Below are positions 16,769-24,511 of a DNA stretch of 64,000 nt, one piece after another. The position numbers and the translations under genes are program-made. The stretch spans positions 1,372,295 to 1,436,294 of the forward strand of contig OY279575.1 of assembly GCA_958267355.1 (NCBI GenBank), written 5' to 3'. The stretch comes from an uncultured Alphaproteobacteria bacterium. GTDB taxonomy: Bacteria > Pseudomonadota > Alphaproteobacteria > JALCBB01. The notes beneath the pieces are model-generated. The model had not been told where the DNA came from, made no database searches, and was given only the letters and a program-made list of their open reading frames with translations. Every line of letters starts with the position of its first letter. The stretch's first letter is position 1.

Positions 16769-17710
16769 TTAAAGACCGAGTGCCGAGCGCACTGCGGAGC
16801 GCGCATCACCACCGCTCTTGGTGGAGACACCAGCAAGCCAGCCATCAAGGATTGCAGGGTTGGCTTTGAGCCAAGCTTCGGCGGCATCGTTGGGCTCGGC
16901 TCCATCGTTAAGGATTGCCCCCATGATGTCGTTTTCCATCGGCAGGGTGAAGACCAGCTGGCTAAAGAACTTGCCAAGGTTTGGACATTCGCTCGCCATA
17001 CCCGCACGGGTGTTGGTATAGACGGTGGCTCCGCCGAAGTTGGGGCCGAAGTAATCGTCGCCACCCGATAGGTAGGCGAGTTCAAAGTTGGAGTTCATCG
17101 GATGCGGTGCCCAGCCCAGAAAGACAATTGCGTCATTGCCTGAAACCGCTCGTGCGACCTGTGCCAGCATTCCTTGTTCACTGGATTCCACGACTTCAAA
17201 GCCGTCCAAGCCGAAGGGGCCTGACTCAATCATATCTAGGATGAGCCGATTGCCATCGTTGCCGGGTTCAATGCCGTAGATCTTAGCGTCTAGCTCGTCA
17301 CGGAACTTGGCGATATCGGCGAAGTCCTTTAAGCCCTTGTCGGCAAGATACTTCGGCACGGCAAGGGTGTATTTCGCACCTTCTAGATTGGCAGTCGGTA
17401 GGGAATCCACCGTGCCAGCGTCTAGGTAGGGGCGAATATCGGCTTCCATAGTCGGCATCCAGTTGCCAAGGAAGACATCAATGTCGTTGTTCGCCAGCGA
17501 AGTGTAGGTCACAGGCACCGACAAGACCTTAACATCTGTCTCGTAGCCCATGGCTTCTAGGACAAAAGTGGTCGCCGCCGTGGTGGATGTGATATCCGTC
17601 CAGCCGACATCAGAAAAGCGCACCATGTCGCAAGCCGCACGGGCAGGCATAGTGAAAAGAATTGCACCCGCCACCAAGGCAAGGCATAGAGCAGAAATGC
17701 GGTACTTCAA
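16769..17710 (-). CDS. choX: Choline-binding periplasmic protein
   Basis: 313-residue binding protein. Residues 1-25 form a signal peptide (hydrophobic core ALCLALVAGAILF, cleavage after PARA). The mature part follows Rhizobium-type ChoX closely in the segments VRFSDVGWTDI, SVPVTYTSL, DVFLGNWMPTMEADI, GIEPGNDGNRLILDMI, EVVESSEQGMLAQVARA, FLGWAPHPMN and FGPNFGGATV. The Trp and Asp residues of VGWTD, GNWMP and GWAP correspond to the aromatic box that holds the quaternary amine. Start is TTG 17710, supported by GGGAGGA seven bases upstream. Uptake probably feeds choline to BetA encoded divergently. Confidence 0.94.
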   Translation of the reverse strand: MKYRISALCLALVAGAILFTMPARAACDMVRFSDVGWTDITSTTAATTFVLEAMGYETDVKVLSVPVTYTSLANNDIDVFLGNWMPTMEADIRPYLDAGTVDSLPTANLEGAKYTLAVPKYLADKGLKDFADIAKFRDELDAKIYGIEPGNDGNRLILDMIESGPFGLDGFEVVESSEQGMLAQVARAVSGNDAIVFLGWAPHPMNSNFELAYLSGGDDYFGPNFGGATVYTNTRAGMASECPNLGKFFSQLVFTLPMENDIMGAILNDGAEPNDAAEAWLKANPAILDGWLAGVSTKSGGDARSAVRSALGL

Positions 17711-17760
17711 GGTTCAGTCCTCCCGAATGAGATATGAGCAGGATTTTGTTTGGTCTGGGG

Positions 17761-17791
17761 AGTATAGAACACTATTGACTGGTCAGTCAAT
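17761..17791 (-). promoter_or_regulatory. choX promoter with BetI-type operator
   Basis: On the minus strand TTGACT (17785-17790) and TATACT (17761-17766) are spaced 18 bases, a good sigma-70 promoter. Over the -35 and spacer lies ATTGACTGGTCAGTCAAT (17774-17791), a perfect 8-base inverted repeat with a 2-base centre. Its form and position between choX and betI fit the BetI family (TetR-type), predicting choline-relieved repression of choXWV and perhaps of betI itself. The operator is seen; the regulator is inferred. Confidence 0.8.
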
Positions 17792-17810
17792 CAATTCTAT
17801 TTTTTGGCGA

Positions 17811-18060
17811 GCAAGATTTTCTGGCGGTTGCTGGCGGTTTCTGTCTGTTTCTGGCGGTTTCTGTGGGCTTCTAGCGGTTTCTGGTGGTTTTCTGGCAATT
17901 TCTGGTGGTTTTCTCGCGGTTTTCTCTGGTTTTTCTGGGCGTATCGCTGGTTGTTCTGTCTTTTTCTGGCGTTTTCTCTCGGTTTCTGGCGGTTTTCTCT
18001 CGGTTTTCTCTCGGTTTTCTCTGTGGTTTCTCTGGTTTTTCTTTGGGCGGGTTTCTTTCC
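17811..18060 (+). repeat. T/G-rich TTTCTGGCGGTTTCTG array
   Basis: About fifteen degenerate copies of TTTCTGGCGGTTT(T)CTG fill this stretch between the choX promoter and betI. The plus-strand frames through it are Phe/Gly/Trp-rich artefacts. From 18061 to 18264 I see nothing recognisable. Confidence 0.75.
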
Positions 18061-18477
18061 TGTATGGCTAGAAACTAGGATAAGCGGTTGAAAATAAGCG
18101 TTTTTATCAGGTGTTTTGCCAAAGGCGTACGGATGGAAAGCCTAGAATGGTGAGAAAAGCTTTGTTTTTCGCTTTGTTTTTTCGCTTTGCTTTAATGAAT
18201 TTTCTTCACTCGGTTTTGTTGCTGGCTAGGCGTACAGGCGATTCTTCTGGCACAAGGCAGGCAGATGGATAAAGAACACAGGCAGGAAAACGGCACAGGA
18301 AAGCGAAACAGGGAAAACGGAGAAGACAGGGAAGTCGGAGAAGACAGAAAAACAGGAAAGACGGAGAAAACAGGAAAGACAGCGAAGACGCAGAAGACAG
18401 AGAAGACAGAGAAGAAAGAAAGAAAGAGCGAGGAAACAAGCGGGGGAAAGAGAACAAAATTATGGAGCAAACAACCC

Positions 18478-19119
18478 GTGGCTAGAGCCAACATCGGAGC
18501 CGAACGCCGCCGCTCCTTGATGGATGCAGTCATCGCGGCAATCCACGACCGCGGCTCGCTGGATATCACCATGCGGCAAATCGCCGACCGCGCAGGAGTC
18601 TCCACTGCCCTCGCCCACCACTACTTCGGAGCCAAAGACCGACTCGTCCTAGCAACCATGCACCACCTGCTCAGCGAACTAAACCTTGACCTCCAAGAAG
18701 CAACCCGCCAAGCAGAAACACCACGGGCGCGTTTGTCAGCAATCCTAGCGACAAACTTTGGCGAGACGCAGTTTCGTCCTGCCACCGCCAGTGCCTGGCT
18801 GGCGTTTTATGTCTTGGCACAGGAATCCGCCGAAGGAAAACGCTTGCTACGAATCTATACCCGCCGCCTAGAAAGCAATTTAATTCACGCACTCTATCCT
18901 TTGCTGGAAGATACAACCCGCCCCGCCCGTCCAGCAGCAGTGCGCCAAGCCGCCAAGCGCATCGCCCAAGAAGTCGGAGCTTTAATCGACGGATTCTATT
19001 TACGCCGTGCCCTTGGCAGTATTTCTTTGTCGCGGACTGAAACCATCGCCCAAAGCGAACGGCTTCTAGATCGAGCCATTGCCGCCGAACGCCACGCCCT
19101 GCACTCACCACAGACTTGA
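18478..19119 (+). CDS. betI: BetI, TetR-family choline-responsive repressor
   Basis: From GTG 18478 the product has 213 residues. The N-terminal helix-turn-helix is ITMRQIADRAGVSTALAHHYFGAKD, here cited in outline, and the C-terminal part has the BetI-like NFGETQFRPATASAWLAF and ALIDGFYLRRAL. GGAG lies ten bases before the GTG. The frame is open back to ATG 18265, which would add 71 residues rich in Lys, Glu, Thr and Gly (KTEKTGKTAKTQKTEK), similar to tails on other proteins here; that longer start cannot be excluded. A seven-codon ORF (ATG 18462 to TAG 18485) overlaps the GTG. BetI should act at the palindrome at 17774-17791. Confidence 0.9.
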   Translation: MARANIGAERRRSLMDAVIAAIHDRGSLDITMRQIADRAGVSTALAHHYFGAKDRLVLATMHHLLSELNLDLQEATRQAETPRARLSAILATNFGETQFRPATASAWLAFYVLAQESAEGKRLLRIYTRRLESNLIHALYPLLEDTTRPARPAAVRQAAKRIAQEVGALIDGFYLRRALGSISLSRTETIAQSERLLDRAIAAERHALHSPQT

Positions 19120-19232
19120 TAGCCAAGACACAAAAGCCAATAGCCCGTAGCCAGCACGCAAAAGACAAGACACAAAAGACAAGACGCAAAAGACAAGACG
19201 CAAGAACCAACCCGCACAAGCCAGCTTTGAAA

Positions 19233-21095
19233 ATGCACTCCGCCCCGCCTGGATCTACCGACTCTGTAAGCGCGAATTCCGCGCCCGCAAATTCTGCACA
19301 CACGGATTCTGTACGCACGGATTCCGCGCCCACCAATTCTGTACGCACGAAGTCCGCAGAAGCAGACTTCATCGCCGACTATGTAATTGTCGGCGGCGGC
19401 TCGGCAGGAGCTGTCCTAGCCGCCCGTTTGAGCGAAGACCCTACCTGCCAAGTCCTGCTCCTAGAAGCAGGCGGCGAAACCCAAAACAACTTGCTGGTCG
19501 CAATGCCTTCCGCCTTCGCCTTGGCAATGCGGCGGAAACACTTGAACTGGGGATTTGTCAGCGAACCCGAGTCAGGCCTAGACGGACGGCGTTTGGATTG
19601 TCCGCGCGGACGCGGACTCGGCGGCTCGTCAGCCATCAACGGAATGGTCTATGTGCGCGGCAATCCGCGTGACTTTGACTCTTGGGCAGAACAAGGTGCC
19701 ACAGGCTGGGAATTCGCCAACTGCCTACCCTACTTTCGCCGCGCAGAATCGTGGCAAGGAAGCCACAGAGCCGCAGAAGACAAAACCCAAGAAGAAGCCA
19801 CTTGGCGCGGCAAGTCAGGGCCGATTAGCACTTCGGGAGGCAATGATATGCGGCTCAATCCGCTCTATCAGGCTTTCATTGAAGCAGGCGCGCAAGCTGG
19901 CTACGGCACAACCGCCGACTACAACGGAGCCAAACAAGAAGGCTTTGGTGCCATGCAGATGACCGTGGGTAAGGGGGTGCGTTGCTCTACAGCACGGGGC
20001 TATTTGCCGCGGGCTGTCCGTAGGCGGGCGAACTTGCGGATTCTAACCCACTGCCTTGCCGACAAGCTGCTGTTTGCTGATAGCTCCGTACGGGTGCGCG
20101 GCGTAGCGTTTTTAGACCGCACGGCAAAAACCAAAACCGCGCTCGCCAAGTGCGAAGTGATCCTGTCAGCAGGAGCCATCGCCACACCAGCAATCTTGCA
20201 ACGCAGTGGCATTGGAGCGGCAGAAGTCTTGGCGCAGGCAGGAATAAAACTACGCCACAACCTGCCTGGAGTCGGAGAAAACTTACAAGACCACTTAGAG
20301 ATTTACTTTCAACATCGCTGTCTGCAACCGATAACCCTGAACGGCAAGCTTGGTGTCTTCTCCCGCCTTGCCATTGGTATGCGCTGGATGCTACGCCGCG
20401 ATGGCTTGGGTGCGACCAATCATTTTGAGTCCTGTGGCTTTATTCGCTCGGATGCGGGCGTGGCGTGGCCTGACATTCAGTATCACTTTCTGCCCGGAGC
20501 CATTCGCTACGATGGCAGGAGTGCCTTGCAAGGCCACGGCTTTCAAGTCCATCTGGGAGTCAATCTGCCAACCAGCCGCGGACGGGTATGGATTGAGTCC
20601 GCAGACCCGCACCAGCCGCCGAAGATTTTGTTTAACTACTTAACCAGCGAACGCGACCGTAGCGACTGGCGTAAGGCTCTGCGGCTGACACGGGAGATTT
20701 TACACCAGCCCGCCCTTGACCCATGGCGGGGGGCAGAAGTGGCACCCGGCGACAAGGTGCAAAGCGACTCTGAGCTAGATGCTTTTGTCCGTCAGGCGGT
20801 GGAAAGTGCCTATCACCCATCGTGCACCGCCAAGATGGGGCGGAGCGATGATCCACAGGCGGTGACCGATGCGGCGGGGCTTGTCCATGGCACGGAAGGC
20901 TTGCGGGTGGTGGATGCGTCTTTGTTTCCGACCATTCCGAATGGCAATTTGAATGCACCGACGATTATGGTGGCAGAGCGGATTGCCGATTTAATTCGTG
21001 GCTCTGAGTTGCCTTCGGCAACGGCGGTTCCTGTGGCTGACTCCGAATGGCGGAGTCGCCAACGTTACGGCACTGCCGAACGCAAACTGATTTGA
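19233..21095 (+). CDS. betA: Choline dehydrogenase (GMC oxidoreductase)
   Basis: FAD-dependent membrane-associated oxidase of choline to betaine aldehyde. The FAD motif is VIVGGGSAGAVLAARL, the GMC signature 1 GRGLGGSSAINGMVYVRG and signature 2 GAIATPAILQRSGIG. The catalytic His is in YHPSCTAKMG and the C-terminal NGNLNAPTIMVAERIADLI matches BetA. ATG 19233 is chosen; the frame extends to TTG 19116, which overlaps the betI stop and would add a basic tail. The first ~50 residues from 19233 are a Thr-Asp-Ser/Asn-Ser repeat (hexapeptide-like) before the Rossmann fold. betB is absent, so betaine aldehyde oxidation must be encoded elsewhere. Confidence 0.95.
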   Translation: MHSAPPGSTDSVSANSAPANSAHTDSVRTDSAPTNSVRTKSAEADFIADYVIVGGGSAGAVLAARLSEDPTCQVLLLEAGGETQNNLLVAMPSAFALAMRRKHLNWGFVSEPESGLDGRRLDCPRGRGLGGSSAINGMVYVRGNPRDFDSWAEQGATGWEFANCLPYFRRAESWQGSHRAAEDKTQEEATWRGKSGPISTSGGNDMRLNPLYQAFIEAGAQAGYGTTADYNGAKQEGFGAMQMTVGKGVRCSTARGYLPRAVRRRANLRILTHCLADKLLFADSSVRVRGVAFLDRTAKTKTALAKCEVILSAGAIATPAILQRSGIGAAEVLAQAGIKLRHNLPGVGENLQDHLEIYFQHRCLQPITLNGKLGVFSRLAIGMRWMLRRDGLGATNHFESCGFIRSDAGVAWPDIQYHFLPGAIRYDGRSALQGHGFQVHLGVNLPTSRGRVWIESADPHQPPKILFNYLTSERDRSDWRKALRLTREILHQPALDPWRGAEVAPGDKVQSDSELDAFVRQAVESAYHPSCTAKMGRSDDPQAVTDAAGLVHGTEGLRVVDASLFPTIPNGNLNAPTIMVAERIADLIRGSELPSATAVPVADSEWRSRQRYGTAERKLI

Positions 21096-21230
21096 AGTTT
21101 AGCCCCTGCCCTAAAGCGGAAAGACACAAGAGCGGAAAGACACAAGAAGGAAAGATAAAGAAAAAGCCGCTTAATGAAACGGTACCTAAATAAACAGCAC
21201 TTAAATAAACATCGCTTAAATAAACATCAC

Positions 21231-22070
21231 TTAAATAAACATCCAGGTAATCGTTAAGTCGTCGCTATTACAGACCGTATTGGCATTAGCAACACTGACA
21301 GGCAGAACTGAACTGTTCGTAGAGCCGAAGTGCGCGGGGCGAGCGGCTCCACCCGAGCCTGCGGCGGGCAAGGAAGGCGGAATAAACTGTGCGCTTCCTG
21401 CTCCGACATTGAAGATGGTGTTGGTTAAGTCGCCGCGGTTAAGCATCATGGACTTCATCGTGGCACGCAGGTTGGCGGCGTTATAGGCACCCGAGACGAC
21501 AATTCCGAGCAAGCCGCTTTGGGCGTGGGTGGGCGACTCTAGAAGCAGGCGCAAGCAGTCCTGCTGGCGCAGCTCGGTGTAGGAGATATGAAACCAACTG
21601 CCAAAGCCCGCTTGGGTGTTACTGCTGGCGGTGACTCCGCCGATATGGACAGTACCTGAAGTGCCGCCGACATTGTGGGTTAGGGTGTAGTTGGCGGCGG
21701 TAATGGGTGTCGGAGTGGCACTGATTTCCAAGCTGAGGGACAGCGGCGGCAGTCTGCCGACTCTGGCTCCTGTGCTTGGAGCCGTCGCCTTAGGGGCGGC
21801 AAAAATATCGTGGAGCATAGAGGCTTCACGATAGGCGCCGCCGAATTGGGCTCCTGTTTCGCGGGTGAGGTCTACCAGAACAGGCAGGTCGGCGATGGCG
21901 GCATTGACGCGGTGGTCATTGTAGGCGCGGTGGGCGAGTGCGGCGGCTCCTGACAGGATGATAATCGCCGCCACCAGAACGCCGATGGTTTCCAGCAGGG
22001 ATATGCCGCGCCGCCGCCGTGGCAGGCGCATCACAGAACAAGAAGCAGAAGAAGCAGAAGGAGCAGACAT
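21231..22070 (-). CDS. Type IVb pilin-like (PilS-like) protein, orphan
   Basis: The prepilin motif is RLPRRRRG followed by ISLLETIGVLVAAIIILSGAA: a basic leader, Gly at -1, Leu-Leu-Glu with Glu at +5 and a ~20-residue hydrophobic helix. The globular part has two Cys near the C-terminus (QQDCLRLL and NTVCNSDDLTITWMF), like the disulfide loop of type IVb pilins of the PilS group. ATG 22070 gives a ~22-residue leader; ATG 22031 would give 9. The open frame extends upstream through His/Pro/Lys repeats that I regard as non-coding. No pilus assembly, peptidase or shufflon genes are nearby. Upstream bases 21096-21230 hold ACTTAAATAAACATC repeats downstream of its stop. Confidence 0.8.
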   Translation of the reverse strand: MSAPSASSASCSVMRLPRRRRGISLLETIGVLVAAIIILSGAAALAHRAYNDHRVNAAIADLPVLVDLTRETGAQFGGAYREASMLHDIFAAPKATAPSTGARVGRLPPLSLSLEISATPTPITAANYTLTHNVGGTSGTVHIGGVTASSNTQAGFGSWFHISYTELRQQDCLRLLLESPTHAQSGLLGIVVSGAYNAANLRATMKSMMLNRGDLTNTIFNVGAGSAQFIPPSLPAAGSGGAARPAHFGSTNSSVLPVSVANANTVCNSDDLTITWMFI

Positions 22071-22259
22071 AAAATAGCAAACAGGACAGAACAAGGTAGA
22101 GAGCAGGATAGAGAGAAGGGTAGAGAGTGGGGTAGAGAGCAGGGTAGAGAGTGGGCGGACGATTGGGGCTAATTGTGGCACAAAATAGGCGGTTGGTGCA
22201 AGGTTGGCGGGAGTCTCCGCCAACGGGCAGGAAGCGGGCGGATGGGCTATAATTTGTCC

Positions 22260-22534
22260 GCTGGCTCTTGTCTGGTTTTTGGCTCGTTTTTGGCTCGTTC
22301 TTGACTGGCTCTGGGGGCTTGGTTTCTTGCCTTGGTTTGGTTTGCGCACTGGGGTTTTGTGGGTGGTTTTTGTGGCGGGTTTCTGTGGCGGGGTTTTGTG
22401 GGTGGTTTTTGTGGGTGGTTTTTGTGGCGGGTTTTCTGTGGCGGGGTTTTGTGGCGGGTTTTTGTGGTGGGTTTTTGTGGCGGGTTTTTGTGGTGGTTCT
22501 TTGTGGTGGGTTTTTGTGGTGGTTCTGTGGTGTC
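22260..22534 (+). repeat. G/T-rich GGTTTTTGTGGCGGG array before tRNA
   Basis: From 22340 to 22530 about fifteen imperfect copies of GGTTTTTGTGG(C/T)GGG run up to the tRNA, preceded by TTTTTGGCTCG words. The strand complement gives the PPQKPTTKTHHK frame, which I do not accept as protein. Between 22071 and 22160 there is a separate (GTAGAGAG..AGG)n array. Confidence 0.75.
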
Positions 22535-22608
22535 GGTCCCGTAGCTCAGCTGGATAGAGCACGAGATTCCTAATCTCGGGGTCGGAGGTTCGAATCCTCT
22601 CGGGATCG
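22535..22608 (+). tRNA. tRNA-Arg(CCT)
   Basis: 74-base cloverleaf: acceptor GGTCCCG/CGGGATC with one G-T pair, D stem GCTC/GAGC, anticodon stem CGAGA/TCTCG with loop TTCCTAA (anticodon CCT at 22569-22571), T arm GGAGG-TTCGAAT-CCTCT, discriminator G, no encoded CCA. Reads AGG. It lies ~280 bases before the type III restriction-modification genes, a common position for acquired DNA, but I found no copy of its 3' end on the far side. Confidence 0.96.
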
Positions 22609-22837
22609 CGACCAGATACAAGAGCCTTTGCCCACAGGGCATTTTCTTTTTTGTATGGCTCTACTTTACCCTCCCTCTAACCAGACCGATAGTATTCACC
22701 CCACCTCTAAGGGCTGTTTCTGCCACAGGCAGGCACAGGGCGAAGGGGATGGGCGGGCGCGTTTGCCACAGGTAAATGCGAGGGAGCGGGCGCAGAATCG
22801 TGAAAAACTCCCGAATTTATGCTAATAATTCAGAATC

Positions 22838-22876
22838 TATGAACATACATACACAGTTTATGAACATACATACACA
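22838..22876 (+). promoter_or_regulatory. 18-bp direct repeat upstream of mod
   Basis: TATGAACATACATACACA occurs at 22838-22855 and again at 22859-22876, exactly 21 bases (two helical turns) apart and ending 15 bases before the mod ATG. The spacing suggests an operator bound twice on one DNA face, or a leader that controls mod translation. The rest of 22609-22837 holds no gene. Confidence 0.65.
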
Positions 22877-22891
22877 TAGAGGCGCAGGGCT

Positions 22892-24502
22892 ATGGAACTC
22901 AACTTCCAATACAAGGACGCGATTTACAGCCACCACCGCGCTGTGCCTGCATCAGCCTTAGAAATTGACGAGAAGAAGTCAATCAAGCCCAATGCCAATT
23001 TGGATGGCAATCTTGTCCTCCAAGGCGACAATCTGTACGCCCTGAAAGCCTTGCTCCCCCAGTATGCAGGGCGCGTGAATTGTATTTATATTGACCCGCC
23101 GTACAACACAGGTGGCGAATGGGCGTATAGCGACAAGGTTGATTCCGAAGGAATCCGTGATTGGTTTGACAAAAAGACCCCCATTGATAAAGACGACCTA
23201 GAAAGGCACGACAAGTGGCTCTGTATGATGTGGCCACGCCTACAGCTACTTCGTGAGCTTTTAGCGGATGATGGAGTAATTTTTATTTCTATTGACGACA
23301 ACGAGCAACATCGTCTTCGTGCAGTGATGGATGAAATCTTTGGGGCAGAGAATTTTTTAACTCAATTTGTTTGGAATAGAACTAATGTTATACAATCGGA
23401 TGCAAAATTTGCATCTGTGAATCACGATTACATTGTTTCTTATCGCAAAAGTAATTTGCGGGAGGCATTTCAGTTACTGCCCCGAACTGAATCTTCCGAC
23501 GAAAGGTATAAAAATTCAGATAATGACCCACGTGGGCCTTGGCAAAGCGTTGCGCTTCATGCAAAAAGCGGGAAAGAGCATAGTAGGTATACGATTACGT
23601 TTCCTAATGGAGTTCAGTGGTCTCAACCACCAGGAACTTTTCCTAAATATAGGAAGGAAAGGCTATTGGAATTGTATAATGATAATCAAATTACTTTTGG
23701 GGAAAACGGAAGTAATGTACCGCGGCTGAAAAAATATTTGAGAAAAGTTCAACAAGGATTGGTTTCTAGCTCTGTTTTGAAAACAGATGAAGTTGGATCA
23801 ACGCAATATAGTACGGAAATGTTGAAATCTATTTTTGATGGAGAAAGTAAATTTCCTTCTCCAAAATCAGTGCGACTAATCATGAGGTTGATATCTTTGG
23901 TCGCAAAGCCTGATGCGATAATTTTAGATTCTTTCGCGGGTAGTGGCACGACCGCCCACGCTACCCTTGCCCTCAACAAAGAAGATGGGGGCAATCGCAA
24001 GTTTATCCTCGTAGAAATGGAAAACTACGCAAACAAAATTACAGCAGAACGCGTACGCCGTGTAATAAAGGGCGTTAAAAATGCAACAGATGAAAATTTA
24101 AAAAAAGGTCTTGGCGGAAACTTCACCTACTGCACCCTTGGGCAAGCAATAGAATACGAAAAGATTGTCGCAGGTAAAAACCTTCCCAAGTATGAAGACC
24201 TTGCCCGACTTTTATTCCTTCAGGTAACAGGCAAGCCCTTAAAATCTGTAAAGCCGAATGAAAAAACTTGGTTTGTCGGACAAACCGACGAGTACAAGGT
24301 TTTCCTTATATACAAAAAGAATAAAAAATTTTTAGAAAGTATGGATTCCACTCTCAAACTAGATATGCTGGAACGCATATCTTCTAAGCTAAAAGAAGGA
24401 CAAAAAGCGATTGTCTTTGCCTCGGGGCGGTGCGTAGATTTTGATATGCTCAGAGCGCATAACACCGAATTCCTTTATACCCCGCGCAACCGTTCTGCCT
24501 AG
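22892..24502 (+). CDS. mod: Type III restriction-modification DNA methyltransferase (Mod)
   Basis: 536-residue beta-class adenine methyltransferase: the catalytic DPPYNTGGEW comes first (about residues 66-75) and the AdoMet motif DSFAGSGTTAHA follows (about 348-359), in the order typical of type III Mod. LERHDKWLCMMWPRL and DDGVIFISIDDNEQ are also characteristic. The region between them (about 23340-23930), which holds the target-recognition domain, is clearly more AT-rich than the flanking codons, suggesting domain exchange. mod overlaps nothing and is followed after 9 bases by res. Confidence 0.95.
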   Translation: MELNFQYKDAIYSHHRAVPASALEIDEKKSIKPNANLDGNLVLQGDNLYALKALLPQYAGRVNCIYIDPPYNTGGEWAYSDKVDSEGIRDWFDKKTPIDKDDLERHDKWLCMMWPRLQLLRELLADDGVIFISIDDNEQHRLRAVMDEIFGAENFLTQFVWNRTNVIQSDAKFASVNHDYIVSYRKSNLREAFQLLPRTESSDERYKNSDNDPRGPWQSVALHAKSGKEHSRYTITFPNGVQWSQPPGTFPKYRKERLLELYNDNQITFGENGSNVPRLKKYLRKVQQGLVSSSVLKTDEVGSTQYSTEMLKSIFDGESKFPSPKSVRLIMRLISLVAKPDAIILDSFAGSGTTAHATLALNKEDGGNRKFILVEMENYANKITAERVRRVIKGVKNATDENLKKGLGGNFTYCTLGQAIEYEKIVAGKNLPKYEDLARLLFLQVTGKPLKSVKPNEKTWFVGQTDEYKVFLIYKKNKKFLESMDSTLKLDMLERISSKLKEGQKAIVFASGRCVDFDMLRAHNTEFLYTPRNRSA

Positions 24503-24511
24503 GCCGAGACG

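Noticed and set aside
14205..17710. Generic glycine betaine/proline transporter (ProVWX)
   Set aside because: The binding protein matches ChoX much more closely than ProX (DVGWTDI, GNWMPTMEADI, FGPNFGGATV), and betI/betA lie alongside.
17550..18091. Plus-strand ORFs rich in Phe, Gly and Trp before betI
   Set aside because: Open frames in a TTTCTGGCGG repeat; they overlap the choX start and promoter.
22204..22557. Plus-strand Gly/Phe/Trp-rich ORFs and the minus-strand PPQKPTTK extension of the pilin frame
   Set aside because: They follow the GTGGCGGGTTTTT repeat in any frame and show no domain; they are repeat artefacts.
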